This document shows positions 53,103 through 60,721 of a stretch of 64,000 nt of DNA, one piece after another; positions within the stretch are counted from its first letter, which is position 1, and each line of letters opens with the position of its first letter. A program made the translations under genes and the position numbers. Source of the DNA: Frateuria_A sp049727805. GTDB taxonomy: Bacteria > Pseudomonadota > Gammaproteobacteria > Xanthomonadales > Rhodanobacteraceae. The DNA is taken from NCBI RefSeq assembly GCF_049727805.1, contig NZ_JBCNYA010000001.1, positions 62,001 to 126,000 of the forward strand. The letters run 5' to 3'. The notes beneath the pieces were generated by a model, which was given only the letters and a program-made list of their open reading frames with translations, searched no databases and had not been told where the DNA came from.

Positions 53103-55043
53103 ATGCCGAGCAACGAGACCGTCCGCCGTCAGCGCACCCTGGGGGGCGCACTGGGCGTGGCCGTGCTCGGCGCGGCGCTGGTCTATCACTTCTTCCCGCG
53201 GGTTTTCCATGTCGATCCCGCCACGCTGACTGCCCATCGCCCGACGTCCGGCGGATTCTCCCCGGCCGGCGCCCGGCGCCCGGCACGCACGCCGCTGAAT
53301 GCCGAGCTCGACGCCGGGCCGCCGCTTACGCTGGCGCCGGCCGCGGTCATCGCCTCCCGCATGGAACGGGGCAACCAGCATCTGCCCGAACAGCTCAGCG
53401 CCGATACGCCCGCAGTGCAGGCCCTGCTCGCGCAGGCCGGCAAGGCTCTGCAGGCGGGCAAGCTGGTCGGCAGCGACGACAGCGCGGCGGTGCTGTACGC
53501 CAAGGCGTTGCACGACAAGCCGGACAGCCGCGCCGCCGCTCAGGGACTCAACCAGGTACGCGCGCAACTGGTGGCGCAGATCAGCCAAGACATCGCGGTG
53601 GGGGACGCCGACTCGGCGCAGGACCTACTCGGCAGCTTGCGTGAGCTGCCCGACAGCGCCGGTGACGCGGCGCAACTGGAGCAGGATTTGAAGACGCTGG
53701 CTTCGGTCCGCCCGATGCTGGCCCAGGCGGCTTCGCTGTTGCAGCAGGGTAAGGCCGACCAGCCGCAGGGCGGCAGCGCGCTGGACCTGTATCGCCAGGT
53801 GCAGGCGCTCGATCCACAGAACGCGATGGCCGAGCAGGGCATCTTCCAGGTGCAGCGGGCGGTGCTGGACCGCGCGCTGGCTGCGGTCGCGCAGAACGAC
53901 TTCGTCGCGGCCGACAAGGCGCTGGCCGAGGCCGACACGATCCGACCGGGCTCGCGGCAACTGGTGGACGCACGCAACCGCGTCGACGGCATCCGCCAGC
54001 AACGCGCCGGCGGCCTGCTGGCGCAGGCACGCTCGGCGCTGGATGCAGGCAACCTCGACCTGGCGCAGCGGCTGGCCGGGCAGGCGCAGGCGCTGCAGCC
54101 CGGTCTGAAGGGCATCGACGAATTCGAGCAGCAACTGACCAACGCCCGCTTGTACGCCAGCTACAAGCCGGGGCAGGTCTTCAGCGACCGCTTCGTCGAC
54201 CTGCCGGGCCAAACCCCGGCGATGGTGGTGATCCCCACCGGCAGCTTCCAGATGGGCGCCCCGGACGGGGAAGACGACCGCACGGAAGCGGAGACCCCGC
54301 GCCACGGGGTCACCATCGCCAAGGGCTTCGCCATGGCGCGCAGCGCCGTGACCGTGGGTCAGTTCCGCGAGTTCGTGCGTGCCGCGGGCTACCAGCCCGA
54401 CTCGGTCGGGCTTGGCGGCGCGAGCGTCTACGACGAGCGCAGCGGTGCGCTTCGCGACGATCCCCGCGCCACCTGGCAGGACGACTACGCCGGCCGTCCG
54501 GCGCAGGACGACCTGCCGGTGGTCAACGTCTCCTGGCGCGATGCCAGGGCCTATGCGGACTGGCTCGGCCAACGCACCGGCAAGCGCTACCGGCTGCCGA
54601 GCGAGGCCGAGTTCGAGTATGCGCTGCGCGGCGGCACCCAGACCCGCTACTGGTGGGGCCAGCGCGCGCCCACCAGCAAGGTGGAAAACCTCACCGGCAG
54701 CGGCGATCGCTCGCCCAGCGGGCGGCGCTGGAGCAATGCCTTCCCCAGCTACCGTGACGGCTACTGGGGGCCGGCGCCGGTGATGAGCTTCGCGGCCAAC
54801 CCGTTCGGGCTCTACGACATCGACGGCAACGTTTCCGAGTGGACCGCCGACTGCTGGCACGACAACTACGTGCGCGCGCCGGTCGACGGCAGCGCCTGGC
54901 TCAACCCCGGCTGCAGCGTGCACGTGGTGCGTGGCGGTTCGTGGGGCAGTTCACCGGAGCAGGTGCGCTCGGCCTACCGGCAGGGGGCCGACGGCAGCGT
55001 GCGCAGCGCACGCGTGGGCTTCCGCGTCGTTCGCGAACTGTAG
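53103..55043 (+). CDS. membrane-anchored TPR/FGE-sulfatase-domain protein
   Basis: A 646-residue protein. An N-terminal membrane anchor (TLGGALGVAVLGAALVYHFF, residues 12-31) is followed by a proline-rich spacer. A helical repeat region spans about 95-345 (AAVLYAKALHDKPDSRAAAQGLNQVRAQ..., LDLYRQVQALDPQNAMAEQGIFQVQRAVLDRAL...), TPR-like and extracytoplasmic. The C-terminal ~280 residues are an FGE-sulfatase fold: MVVIPTGSFQMGAPDGEDDRTEAETPRHGVTIAKGFAMARSAVTVGQFREFV, YRLPSEAEFEYALRGG, NPFGLYDIDGNVSEWTADCW, and HVVRGGSWGS...SARVGFRVV. Of the catalytic cysteine pair only one Cys appears in the expected region, so enzyme activity is doubtful. It is divergent from rnd. Such domains often occur in sensing or protein-modification proteins; function unknown. 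Confidence 0.85.
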   Translation: MPSNETVRRQRTLGGALGVAVLGAALVYHFFPRVFHVDPATLTAHRPTSGGFSPAGARRPARTPLNAELDAGPPLTLAPAAVIASRMERGNQHLPEQLSADTPAVQALLAQAGKALQAGKLVGSDDSAAVLYAKALHDKPDSRAAAQGLNQVRAQLVAQISQDIAVGDADSAQDLLGSLRELPDSAGDAAQLEQDLKTLASVRPMLAQAASLLQQGKADQPQGGSALDLYRQVQALDPQNAMAEQGIFQVQRAVLDRALAAVAQNDFVAADKALAEADTIRPGSRQLVDARNRVDGIRQQRAGGLLAQARSALDAGNLDLAQRLAGQAQALQPGLKGIDEFEQQLTNARLYASYKPGQVFSDRFVDLPGQTPAMVVIPTGSFQMGAPDGEDDRTEAETPRHGVTIAKGFAMARSAVTVGQFREFVRAAGYQPDSVGLGGASVYDERSGALRDDPRATWQDDYAGRPAQDDLPVVNVSWRDARAYADWLGQRTGKRYRLPSEAEFEYALRGGTQTRYWWGQRAPTSKVENLTGSGDRSPSGRRWSNAFPSYRDGYWGPAPVMSFAANPFGLYDIDGNVSEWTADCWHDNYVRAPVDGSAWLNPGCSVHVVRGGSWGSSPEQVRSAYRQGADGSVRSARVGFRVVREL

Positions 55044-55207
55044 ACGTCAGCTTGACCAGCATTTGGCAGGAAGCCGGAACGAGGGCCAACAAGGCCTTGC
55101 CGCGGCCTATCCAAGCCCTGCGACATCTGCAAGACTGCCATTCCGGCCAGCGGAACACGCGGCCTGCCGTCAGCCCGGCAGGCTCAGCCATCCGAGGGAG
55201 GGACGCA

Positions 55208-55447
55208 ATGAACCCGGAAACCGTACGCCTGTTCGTGCCCTTCAGCGCCGAGGCTCCCTGGATCGTGCGCGGCGAGGCTTCCAGGGTGGGTACCTATTCC
55301 ACCCGCGATGAAGCGATTTCGGCAGCCGTACGGGTACGCGCCAAGCTGGCACGTGCCTGGGGGCTCCAGCACCCGCCGGTACGCGTGCAGGAGAGTGATG
55401 GCAGCTGGCGCGAACTGTCCGACCCGGATGCCACGACCCTGCAATAG
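55208..55447 (+). CDS. small conserved-looking protein (DUF2188-like)
   Basis: A 79-residue protein starting MNPETVRLFVPFSAEAPWIVRGEASRVGTYSTRDEAISAAVRVRAKLARA, after a strong GGGAGGG ribosome site. The pattern of short strand, W/V..G.A, then TYSTRDEAISAAVRVRAKL resembles DUF2188 modules, small strand-helix domains of unknown role. It lies 8 bases before the stand-alone receiver gene, so the two are likely co-translated. Confidence 0.7.
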   Translation: MNPETVRLFVPFSAEAPWIVRGEASRVGTYSTRDEAISAAVRVRAKLARAWGLQHPPVRVQESDGSWRELSDPDATTLQ

Positions 55448-55455
55448 GTAGCCTC

Positions 55456-55830
55456 ATGGAAAAGACATCCGGCCCCTGGCGGATCCTGCTGGTCGAAGAC
55501 GAGATGCTGGTGGCGATGTTGCTCGAAGACATGCTCGCCGAAGCGGGACACACCATCGTCGGACCCATGGCCCGCATCGACCAGGCCGTGGAAGCGGCGC
55601 GCAGCGAAGCGATCGACCTGGCGATCCTCGACGTCAACGTCGGCGGCGAGGAGGTCTACCCGGTGGCCGAGGCGCTGGCTGCGCGCGAAATCCCGTTCGC
55701 CTTCGCCACCGGCTATGGCGCCCATGGCCTGCGCGAGCCGTGGCAGGACCGGCCGACGCTGCAAAAACCCTTCCATCGCAACGACTTGTTCCGGATGGTG
55801 GCGGAACTGGCCTCCTCCTGTTCCTGCTGA
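55456..55830 (+). CDS. stand-alone response-regulator receiver protein
   Basis: A 124-residue CheY-like receiver without an output domain. The acidic pocket is EDE at 14-16, the phosphoacceptor is D59 in IDLAILDVNVGGEEV, Thr85 is in FAFATGYGAHG, and Lys104 is in TLQKPFHRNDLF; all conserved. The sequence resembles receivers of the FixJ/RpfG-like single-domain group encoded beside sensors in alphaproteobacteria and Xanthomonadales. It follows the DUF2188-like gene; the MASE1 sensor gene starts 233 bases later on the same strand. A phosphorelay partner is not identified. Confidence 0.88.
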   Translation: MEKTSGPWRILLVEDEMLVAMLLEDMLAEAGHTIVGPMARIDQAVEAARSEAIDLAILDVNVGGEEVYPVAEALAAREIPFAFATGYGAHGLREPWQDRPTLQKPFHRNDLFRMVAELASSCSC

Positions 55831-56063
55831 GGCGCACCGCTTCACCCTCGGTGCTCATCGTTCGTCGCCGCCCGTCAGGGGCAGAAATGCGACGTGGGGC
55901 ACGGCTCCTGCCGGGATGGCACGCGACGTCGGCCCAACTGCGCTAACATCCGGCCCAGGCCGTTGGTTTCATAGGCCTTTCACGCTTTGGTTTGTTGAGT
56001 ATCGGGCCGACCTGCCGATACAGCGGCAAGCGGGCGACTCGGGATCAGCCAGGGGAAGGGAAG
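55831..56063. other. short intergenic region before the MASE1 gene
   Basis: Nothing coding seen. It ends in GGGGAAGGGAAG, the ribosome site of the MASE1 gene, and is long enough for its own promoter, so that gene need not share the receiver transcript. Confidence 0.5.
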
Positions 56064-57650
56064 ATGCCAAAAGGAACAAGGATAAATACGTGGCTGCGGC
56101 ATGTCGCCGTAGCCCTCGGCTATGCGTTCGCGTTTTACCTCGTGCGGGAGGTGTCCTTTTCGCACTGGGTACTGCTGGCCGGATTCCGCTTCAGCGTCCT
56201 GTTGTTCGCGCCGTACAGGTACTGGCCTTCGCTGCTGATAGGCGAGGCAGGATCGTTGGCATACGCAGGCATTGCGTGTGCGGGCGACTACGGTTGGCTG
56301 TGGGCGACGTTTTTCTCGGTACCCCCGATGCTCTTCTCCATGCCGGTGATCCGCTGGTGCCGCGAGCAGGGCCGGCTTTTCCAGCCGAAGAACAAGACCC
56401 ACGTCGGCGTTCTCCTGCTCGGAACCTTGATTGTTTCGCTGCTCTGGGCCGCGGTGAACACGGCGACCCTCGCAATGATGCGCATGGCCCCGGGCGAGAC
56501 CATCGATTTCCAGGCCGCCGCGGCGCGGTACTTCATCGGTAACTACCTGGGCATCCTCACGCTGGTTCCGCTGGTTCTGCTGGTTCGCGAGGACTTGCTC
56601 GACCACGGTCTAAGGCGGCTCTGGATCCGGTTGCCGCAAAGTGCGCTGGCGAAGGACGTGGCGTTCGTGTTGCTGCCGTCACTGGTGCTTCTGGCCTGGC
56701 TGGCCTCGGGCGTGGCTGGCGCCGCCACCGAGGAATGTCGCATGGCGATGTTCCTGCCGGTTGCGTGGCTGTCGCTGCGCCATGGCTGGCGCGGTACTGC
56801 CGTCGGCGGCGCTGCCGCGAGCGTTGCCCTGGTGATTGCAATGCCGTATCACCGTGACAGCGCGACCCTTGATGCGCAGGTATTCGTGGCCTTCACGATT
56901 ACAACCATGCTGATGCTTTCCGCACGTATCGCCATCCTTCACGAACGGGAGGAGCACGAGAGGGCGGGGGCGCGGCTGGCGCTGGCCATGGCGCAGCGCA
57001 ACGTGTACCTGGGAGAACTGCAACTGCGGCAGACTTCCCATGCGCTGGAGGAGGTCAGTGGTGCCATCCAGGCCTCCTATACCCAACTGCTGGGTCGCCT
57101 GCGCTCGGTGCTGCCGGGGGTCGACGAGCGCAGTTACTACCGGCAGGCAGCTGTGACACAGCATCAGATGTACCGCCTGGCCGATTCGCTGTGTCCGCTG
57201 GTCTGGGGCGAGCGCGGCTTGCCGGCGGCCCTGCGCGAGGGCGCCGTACCCCGTGCACTGGATGAGGCTGGCATTGCCTACTGGTGTGATGTCCGCGGGC
57301 CAAAGGGCAGTGAGCTTTCGATTCACCTCCAGATGGCCATTTATCGCCTGATGGTCGAAGCGGTGGTCCTGGCCTGCGCCAAGCGCAACATCACACGCGT
57401 CCAAGTGCAGCTTCGGGAAGGCGAGTTCGCGGGGCGTCGTTGGGCAGTGCTGCGCATTGACAGTGGCGTTGATTACGGGCAACTGAGCCGGATCCGCTGG
57501 GATGATCTGTCCCTGGCACTGGGTGGCAGCGGACTGGGCCTCGGGGCGATCAAGGATCGAGCCATGGTGTTCGGGGGCAAGGTCCGCTTGCGGGCCCGGG
57601 GAGATGGGCAACGACTCAGTCTTATCCTGTGGGAGCCGGAAGTCGCCTGA
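56064..57650 (+). CDS. MASE1-domain sensor protein with degenerate histidine-kinase region
   Basis: A 528-residue membrane protein. Residues about 10-310 carry eight or so hydrophobic helices of the MASE1 sensor type (FYLVREVSFSHWVLLAGFRFSVLLFAPYRYWPSLLIGE...). A predicted coiled helix follows (ILHEREEHERAGARLALAMAQRNVYLGELQLRQTSHALEEVSGAIQASYTQLLGRLRSVL). The C-terminus looks like a HATPase domain: YRLMVEAVVLACAKRN in place of the N-box and GGSGLGLGAIKDRAMVFGGKVRLRARGDG as the G-box. I see no canonical H-box His and the N-box Asn is missing, so catalysis is uncertain. The start is set after GGGGAAGGGAAG. A bidirectional terminator follows. Confidence 0.82.
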   Translation: MPKGTRINTWLRHVAVALGYAFAFYLVREVSFSHWVLLAGFRFSVLLFAPYRYWPSLLIGEAGSLAYAGIACAGDYGWLWATFFSVPPMLFSMPVIRWCREQGRLFQPKNKTHVGVLLLGTLIVSLLWAAVNTATLAMMRMAPGETIDFQAAAARYFIGNYLGILTLVPLVLLVREDLLDHGLRRLWIRLPQSALAKDVAFVLLPSLVLLAWLASGVAGAATEECRMAMFLPVAWLSLRHGWRGTAVGGAAASVALVIAMPYHRDSATLDAQVFVAFTITTMLMLSARIAILHEREEHERAGARLALAMAQRNVYLGELQLRQTSHALEEVSGAIQASYTQLLGRLRSVLPGVDERSYYRQAAVTQHQMYRLADSLCPLVWGERGLPAALREGAVPRALDEAGIAYWCDVRGPKGSELSIHLQMAIYRLMVEAVVLACAKRNITRVQVQLREGEFAGRRWAVLRIDSGVDYGQLSRIRWDDLSLALGGSGLGLGAIKDRAMVFGGKVRLRARGDGQRLSLILWEPEVA

Positions 57651-57661
57651 CAATAAAAAAA

Positions 57662-57682
57662 GCCGCCTTTCGGCGGCTTTTT
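57662..57682. terminator. bidirectional intrinsic terminator
   Basis: GCCGCC (57662-57667) and GGCGGC (57672-57677) with a 4-base loop, T-tract after it on the plus strand (57678-57682) and A-tract before it. It terminates the MASE1 gene rightwards and the tandem-repeat protein gene leftwards. Confidence 0.85.
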
Positions 57683-57697
57683 CTTTTCGGCGGTTTT

Positions 57698-58609
57698 TTA
57701 CTGCTGGTGCGTGTTGCAGTCTTCCTTGTTCGGATCGCAGGCCGGCGCGGCCAGCGTCGTGCTCAGGTGGGTGTTGCAGTCTTCCTTGTTCGGATCGCAG
57801 GCCGGCGCGGCCAGCGTCGTGCTCAGGTGCGTGTTGCAGTCTTCCTTGTTCGGATCACAGGCCGGCGCTGCCAGCGTCGTGCTCAGGTGTGTGTTGCAGT
57901 CTTCCTTGTTCGGATCGCAGGCCGGTGCCGCCAGCGTCGTGCTCAGGTGGGTGTTGCAGTCCTCCTTGTTCGGATCGCAGGCCGGTGCCGCCAGCGTCGT
58001 GCTCAGATGAGTGTTGCAGTCCTCCTTGTTCGGATCGCAGGCCGGCGCCGCCAGCGTCGCGCCTCGATGAGTATTGCAGTCTTCCTTGTTCGGATCGCAG
58101 GCCGGTGCGGCCAGCGTGTTGAGATGCGTATTGCAGTCTTCCTTGTTGGGATCGCAGGCAGGCGCAGCCTGCGCCGAAGCCGTGCCGCGCACGACCTGGA
58201 AAAGCGTAGTGCCATCACTCATCGGCACTGCCTGCAAGGTAATACCGCCGCCGCGATAGACCGTTTCCGTGTAGGAGCTCAGCGCCACCGCGGTGTCCGA
58301 AATCACCGCCGACTGCTGCGGGGTCGAGATATTGCTCGCATTGCGACCCATCGGCAGTACCAGGAACTGGCCGTTGGCAGCGGCAAAGGCCACGCGCACG
58401 TTGCCGTTGAGATCGTTTACCTGGATATAGCGGATTCCATTGTTTTTGAACGCGTAGACGTGCCAGTGCGGACTCGAGCTCACGTCCTGTGCATTCGGCC
58501 AGCTCTGGCCAAGGCCGTTGTCCATCGGCTGGGCCGCCATTGCGGTACCCGAAAGGCCCATGACAACCAGAACGGCGCAGAACGCGCGGTGCGAAAAAAA
58601 TTTGATCAT
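57698..58609 (-). CDS. secreted protein ending in eight Cys-containing tandem repeats
   Basis: A 303-residue protein with a clear signal peptide (FCAVLVVMGLSGTAMA, residues about 9-24). An N-terminal domain (about 25-140; HWHVYAFKNNGIRYIQVNDLNGNVRVAFAAANGQF...FQVVRGTA) is predicted to be mostly beta and is not recognised. From about residue 148 follow eight copies of a 20-residue unit with invariant AAPACDPNKEDCNTH, separated by LSTT (LNT or RGAT in the first two). Each copy has two cysteines spaced CX6C. The start at 58609 (MIKFF) is preferred over the upstream MLLECH frame because it begins the signal peptide. It is monocistronic, bounded by terminators. Function unknown. Confidence 0.85.
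   Translation of the reverse strand: MIKFFSHRAFCAVLVVMGLSGTAMAAQPMDNGLGQSWPNAQDVSSSPHWHVYAFKNNGIRYIQVNDLNGNVRVAFAAANGQFLVLPMGRNASNISTPQQSAVISDTAVALSSYTETVYRGGGITLQAVPMSDGTTLFQVVRGTASAQAAPACDPNKEDCNTHLNTLAAPACDPNKEDCNTHRGATLAAPACDPNKEDCNTHLSTTLAAPACDPNKEDCNTHLSTTLAAPACDPNKEDCNTHLSTTLAAPACDPNKEDCNTHLSTTLAAPACDPNKEDCNTHLSTTLAAPACDPNKEDCNTHQQ
57701..58172. repeat. eight-copy, 60-base coding tandem repeat
   Basis: Units start at 57711, 57771, 57831, 57891, 57951, 58011, 58071 and 58128, with a 60-base period except the last step (57 bases). Units differ only at synonymous sites (for example CTTCC or CCTCC; GGCGCGG, GGTGCCG or GGCGCTG), while the encoded CDPNKEDCNTH is identical. All units lie in the gene on the minus strand. 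Confidence 0.9.
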
Positions 58610-58765
58610 AACCGTGTCCCCATGTTTGGACCGCTCACTAATTGAGCAATGGCACTCTAGCAGCACGAAAAGTGACTATTTTGAGAAACATACGGAAGAA
58701 CGGATATTCGTCGGTTTTTGCACCCGTCCGCCCATTTGCCTAGACAACCGCTGCAGGAAAACAAC

Positions 58766-58788
58766 AAAAAGCCCGCTCGGAGGCGGGC
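58766..58788 (-). terminator. intrinsic terminator after tRNA-Leu
   Basis: Minus strand: GCCCGC (58783-58788) and GCGGGC (58771-58776) form the stem, followed by TTTTT (58766-58770). It lies 35 bases past the tRNA 3' end. Confidence 0.8.
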
Positions 58789-58822
58789 TTCTCAGGGTGG
58801 GCGGGAACGACCGCCCGTCTTG

Positions 58823-58908
58823 TGGTACCGGTGATAGGACTCGAACCTACACTCTGTCGCCAGAAGCGGATTTTGAGTCCGCCGCGTCTACCATTCCGCC
58901 ACACCGGC
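58823..58908 (-). tRNA. tRNA-Leu (anticodon CAA)
   Basis: An 86-base minus-strand tRNA with encoded CCA: acceptor GCCGGTG/CACCGGT, anticodon stem GCGGA/TCCGC with loop CTCAAAA (anticodon CAA, reading UUG), and a long variable arm typical of leucine tRNAs. The T-arm carries GTTCGAGTC. Confidence 0.95.
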
Positions 58909-58932
58909 ACAAGAGGGCGAATTATGCCCGGG

Positions 58933-59514
58933 TCAGTGCACCGGGTCGAGCCCCAGCTGGCGCTCGCAGCGTTCGTAGCCGTGGTCCTCGGGTAGCGGCT
59001 GGAACACGGCGCAGCGCGTCATGTTGCCCGAATAGATGTGCAGGCTGACCGCGATCGCATCGTCGCTGGGGTTGCGGATGGTGTGGTACTCGTGCGGCGG
59101 GATCAGGCTGCCGGCCGAGCCGGGGCCGGCCTGGATCGAGCCCACCGCCTGGAAGCGGCAGTGACCGTTCTCGTCGGCCAGGCGCTCGTACTGCACCACT
59201 TCGAGCGCGCCGCTCCAGACGCCCTCGACGCACCACATGCCGCAATGGTCGTGGATCGGCGTGCCCTGGCCTGGGCCCCAGGTCATCGCCACCACGCAGT
59301 AGCCGTGCTGCTCGCTGCGATACAGCTCGCGGCGGGCGTATCGGCCTTCGGCCGTCTCGAACACGCAATCGGGCAGTTTTACCGCGCCGTTGCGCATCAG
59401 CTTGCACAGGCTGTTGCGCAGGGTATCGGTGACGGCAAACGTGGTGTCCATGCCGACGGCGTGGTCGATCGCATCGATCAGCGCGCGGCAGCCGGGGAAT
59501 TCCGTGGTGAGCAT
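58933..59514 (-). CDS. cdo: cysteine dioxygenase, Arg-type
   Basis: A 193-residue cupin that oxidises cysteine to cysteine sulfinate using iron and O2. Iron ligands are H88 and H90 in TPIHDHCGMWCVEG and H144 in PHEYHTIRNPS. The substrate-binding Arg is R61 in RYARRELYR, and H159/Y161 lie in AVSLHIYSG. C95 and Y161 fall exactly at the positions of the Cys93-Tyr157 crosslinked pair of mammalian CDO, without gaps between HDH and the following Gly. The gene follows the serine/homoserine acyltransferase gene by 76 bases on the same strand and precedes tRNA-Leu. Confidence 0.88.
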   Translation of the reverse strand: MLTTEFPGCRALIDAIDHAVGMDTTFAVTDTLRNSLCKLMRNGAVKLPDCVFETAEGRYARRELYRSEQHGYCVVAMTWGPGQGTPIHDHCGMWCVEGVWSGALEVVQYERLADENGHCRFQAVGSIQAGPGSAGSLIPPHEYHTIRNPSDDAIAVSLHIYSGNMTRCAVFQPLPEDHGYERCERQLGLDPVH

Positions 59515-59590
59515 GGGGGTTCTCGCAGTACAGCTTCACGTCAAGTCTAACGCACCGGTGTTAGCCGGCCGAGACGGGCCCGTCAGGAAT

Positions 59591-60721
59591 TCACAGGCCG
59601 GCCAGGAAACCGCCGATGGCGCGGCTGTAGTTGGGAATGTCGACCAGGAAGGCATCGTGGCCCTGCGGCGAGTCCAGCGCCACGAAATCGACGCGTGCGC
59701 CGGCGGCGGACAGTCCCGTGGCGATCTGTTCCTGCTGCTCCAACGGGAACAGGATATCGGTGCTCACGCCGATCACCAGGGCGCGCTCGACGCGGATGCG
59801 CTTGAGCCCCTGCATGATGTCGCCGCCGCCGTATTCGCCGATGTCGAACCAGTCGCTGGCGCGCGAGAGATAGAGGTAGCAATTCGGGTCGAAGCTGCGC
59901 ACGAAGCGTTGCGCGTGGCCCTGCAGGTAGGACTCGACCTGGAACTCGAAGCCGAAGGGCTCGTCCTCGCGTTTCTCCGGATCCAGCCGGATACGCGCAA
60001 AGCGCCCGTTCCATTCCATCGCCGAGCGATAGGTGATCACGCCGAGCTTGCGCGCGATGCTCATGCCCATTTCGGGATAACGCACGCCATCGCCGTCATG
60101 GATGTCGTAGTCCCCGCCGTTCCATTGCGGGTCGAGCCGGATCGCCTCGCGCTGCAGCGAGCGGATGGCGATGGCGAACGGTTGCGCCTGCGGTGCGGTG
60201 TCCACGCTGATGTGCGCGCGCACGCTGTCCGGATGCAACACCATGTAGGCCAGCGCGCCCATGCCGCCCATCGAGCAGCCGATCAGGCAGGCCAGGCGTT
60301 CGATCCCGAGGCCGTGGCGAACCAGCTCGAAGGCGGCATTGGCCACGTCTTCCAGCGCCAGTTCCGGGAAGCCGAGGCGGTAGGGCCGGCCGGTGGCCGG
60401 GTCGATCGAGGCGGGGCAGGTCGAGCCCTTGTCGCTGCCCAGCGAGTTCACGCAGATCACAAACCAGCGGTCGGTGTCGATCGCCTTGCCGGGGCCGAGC
60501 ATGCCCTCCCACCAGCCGGCGGTCGGGTCTTCGGAGTTCGAGGCCGCGTGCGCGCTGGGCGAGAGGCCGGTGAGGATCAGTACGGCGTTGTCGCGGGCCG
60601 GGTTGAGCTTCCCCCAGGTTTCGTAGGCCACCCACGCCCCGTGCAACTCGCCGCCGCGCTTCATTGCGAAGGGCGAGGGCAGGGCGTGGTAGCGGCGGGC
60701 GTCCGGGGCGTCCGTGCTCAT
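59591..60721 (-). CDS. MetX-family serine/homoserine O-acyltransferase (serine O-succinyltransferase-like)
   Basis: A 376-residue alpha/beta-hydrolase-fold acyltransferase: FAMKRGGELHGAWVAYETWGKLN, LILTGLSPSAHAASNSEDPTAGWWEGMLGPGKAIDTDRWFVICVNSLGSDKGST, the nucleophile elbow in LIGCSMGGMGALAYM, and DSPQGHDAFLVDIPNYSRAI with the catalytic His. Sequence features such as SLGS, PASIDPATGRPYRL and FDPNCYLYLSRASDWFDIGEYGGGD match the Xanthomonadales enzymes shown to be L-serine O-succinyltransferases for cysteine synthesis (CysX). Homoserine acyltransferase (MetX) activity is the alternative. Its ATG overlaps the stop of ccmI (ATGA), so it is coupled to the cytochrome c maturation operon. Confidence 0.85.
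   Translation of the reverse strand: MSTDAPDARRYHALPSPFAMKRGGELHGAWVAYETWGKLNPARDNAVLILTGLSPSAHAASNSEDPTAGWWEGMLGPGKAIDTDRWFVICVNSLGSDKGSTCPASIDPATGRPYRLGFPELALEDVANAAFELVRHGLGIERLACLIGCSMGGMGALAYMVLHPDSVRAHISVDTAPQAQPFAIAIRSLQREAIRLDPQWNGGDYDIHDGDGVRYPEMGMSIARKLGVITYRSAMEWNGRFARIRLDPEKREDEPFGFEFQVESYLQGHAQRFVRSFDPNCYLYLSRASDWFDIGEYGGGDIMQGLKRIRVERALVIGVSTDILFPLEQQEQIATGLSAAGARVDFVALDSPQGHDAFLVDIPNYSRAIGGFLAGL

Noticed and set aside
57711..58010. Plus-strand repeat frame (LQSSLFGSQAGAASVV units)
   Set aside because: It is the antisense reading of the Cys-repeat gene, without a signal peptide or sensible start; the minus-strand frame has both.
57701..58172. Possible CRISPR array because of regular 60-base spacing
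   Set aside because: Units are nearly identical along their whole length with no unique spacers, and they lie in a coding frame; no cas genes are nearby.
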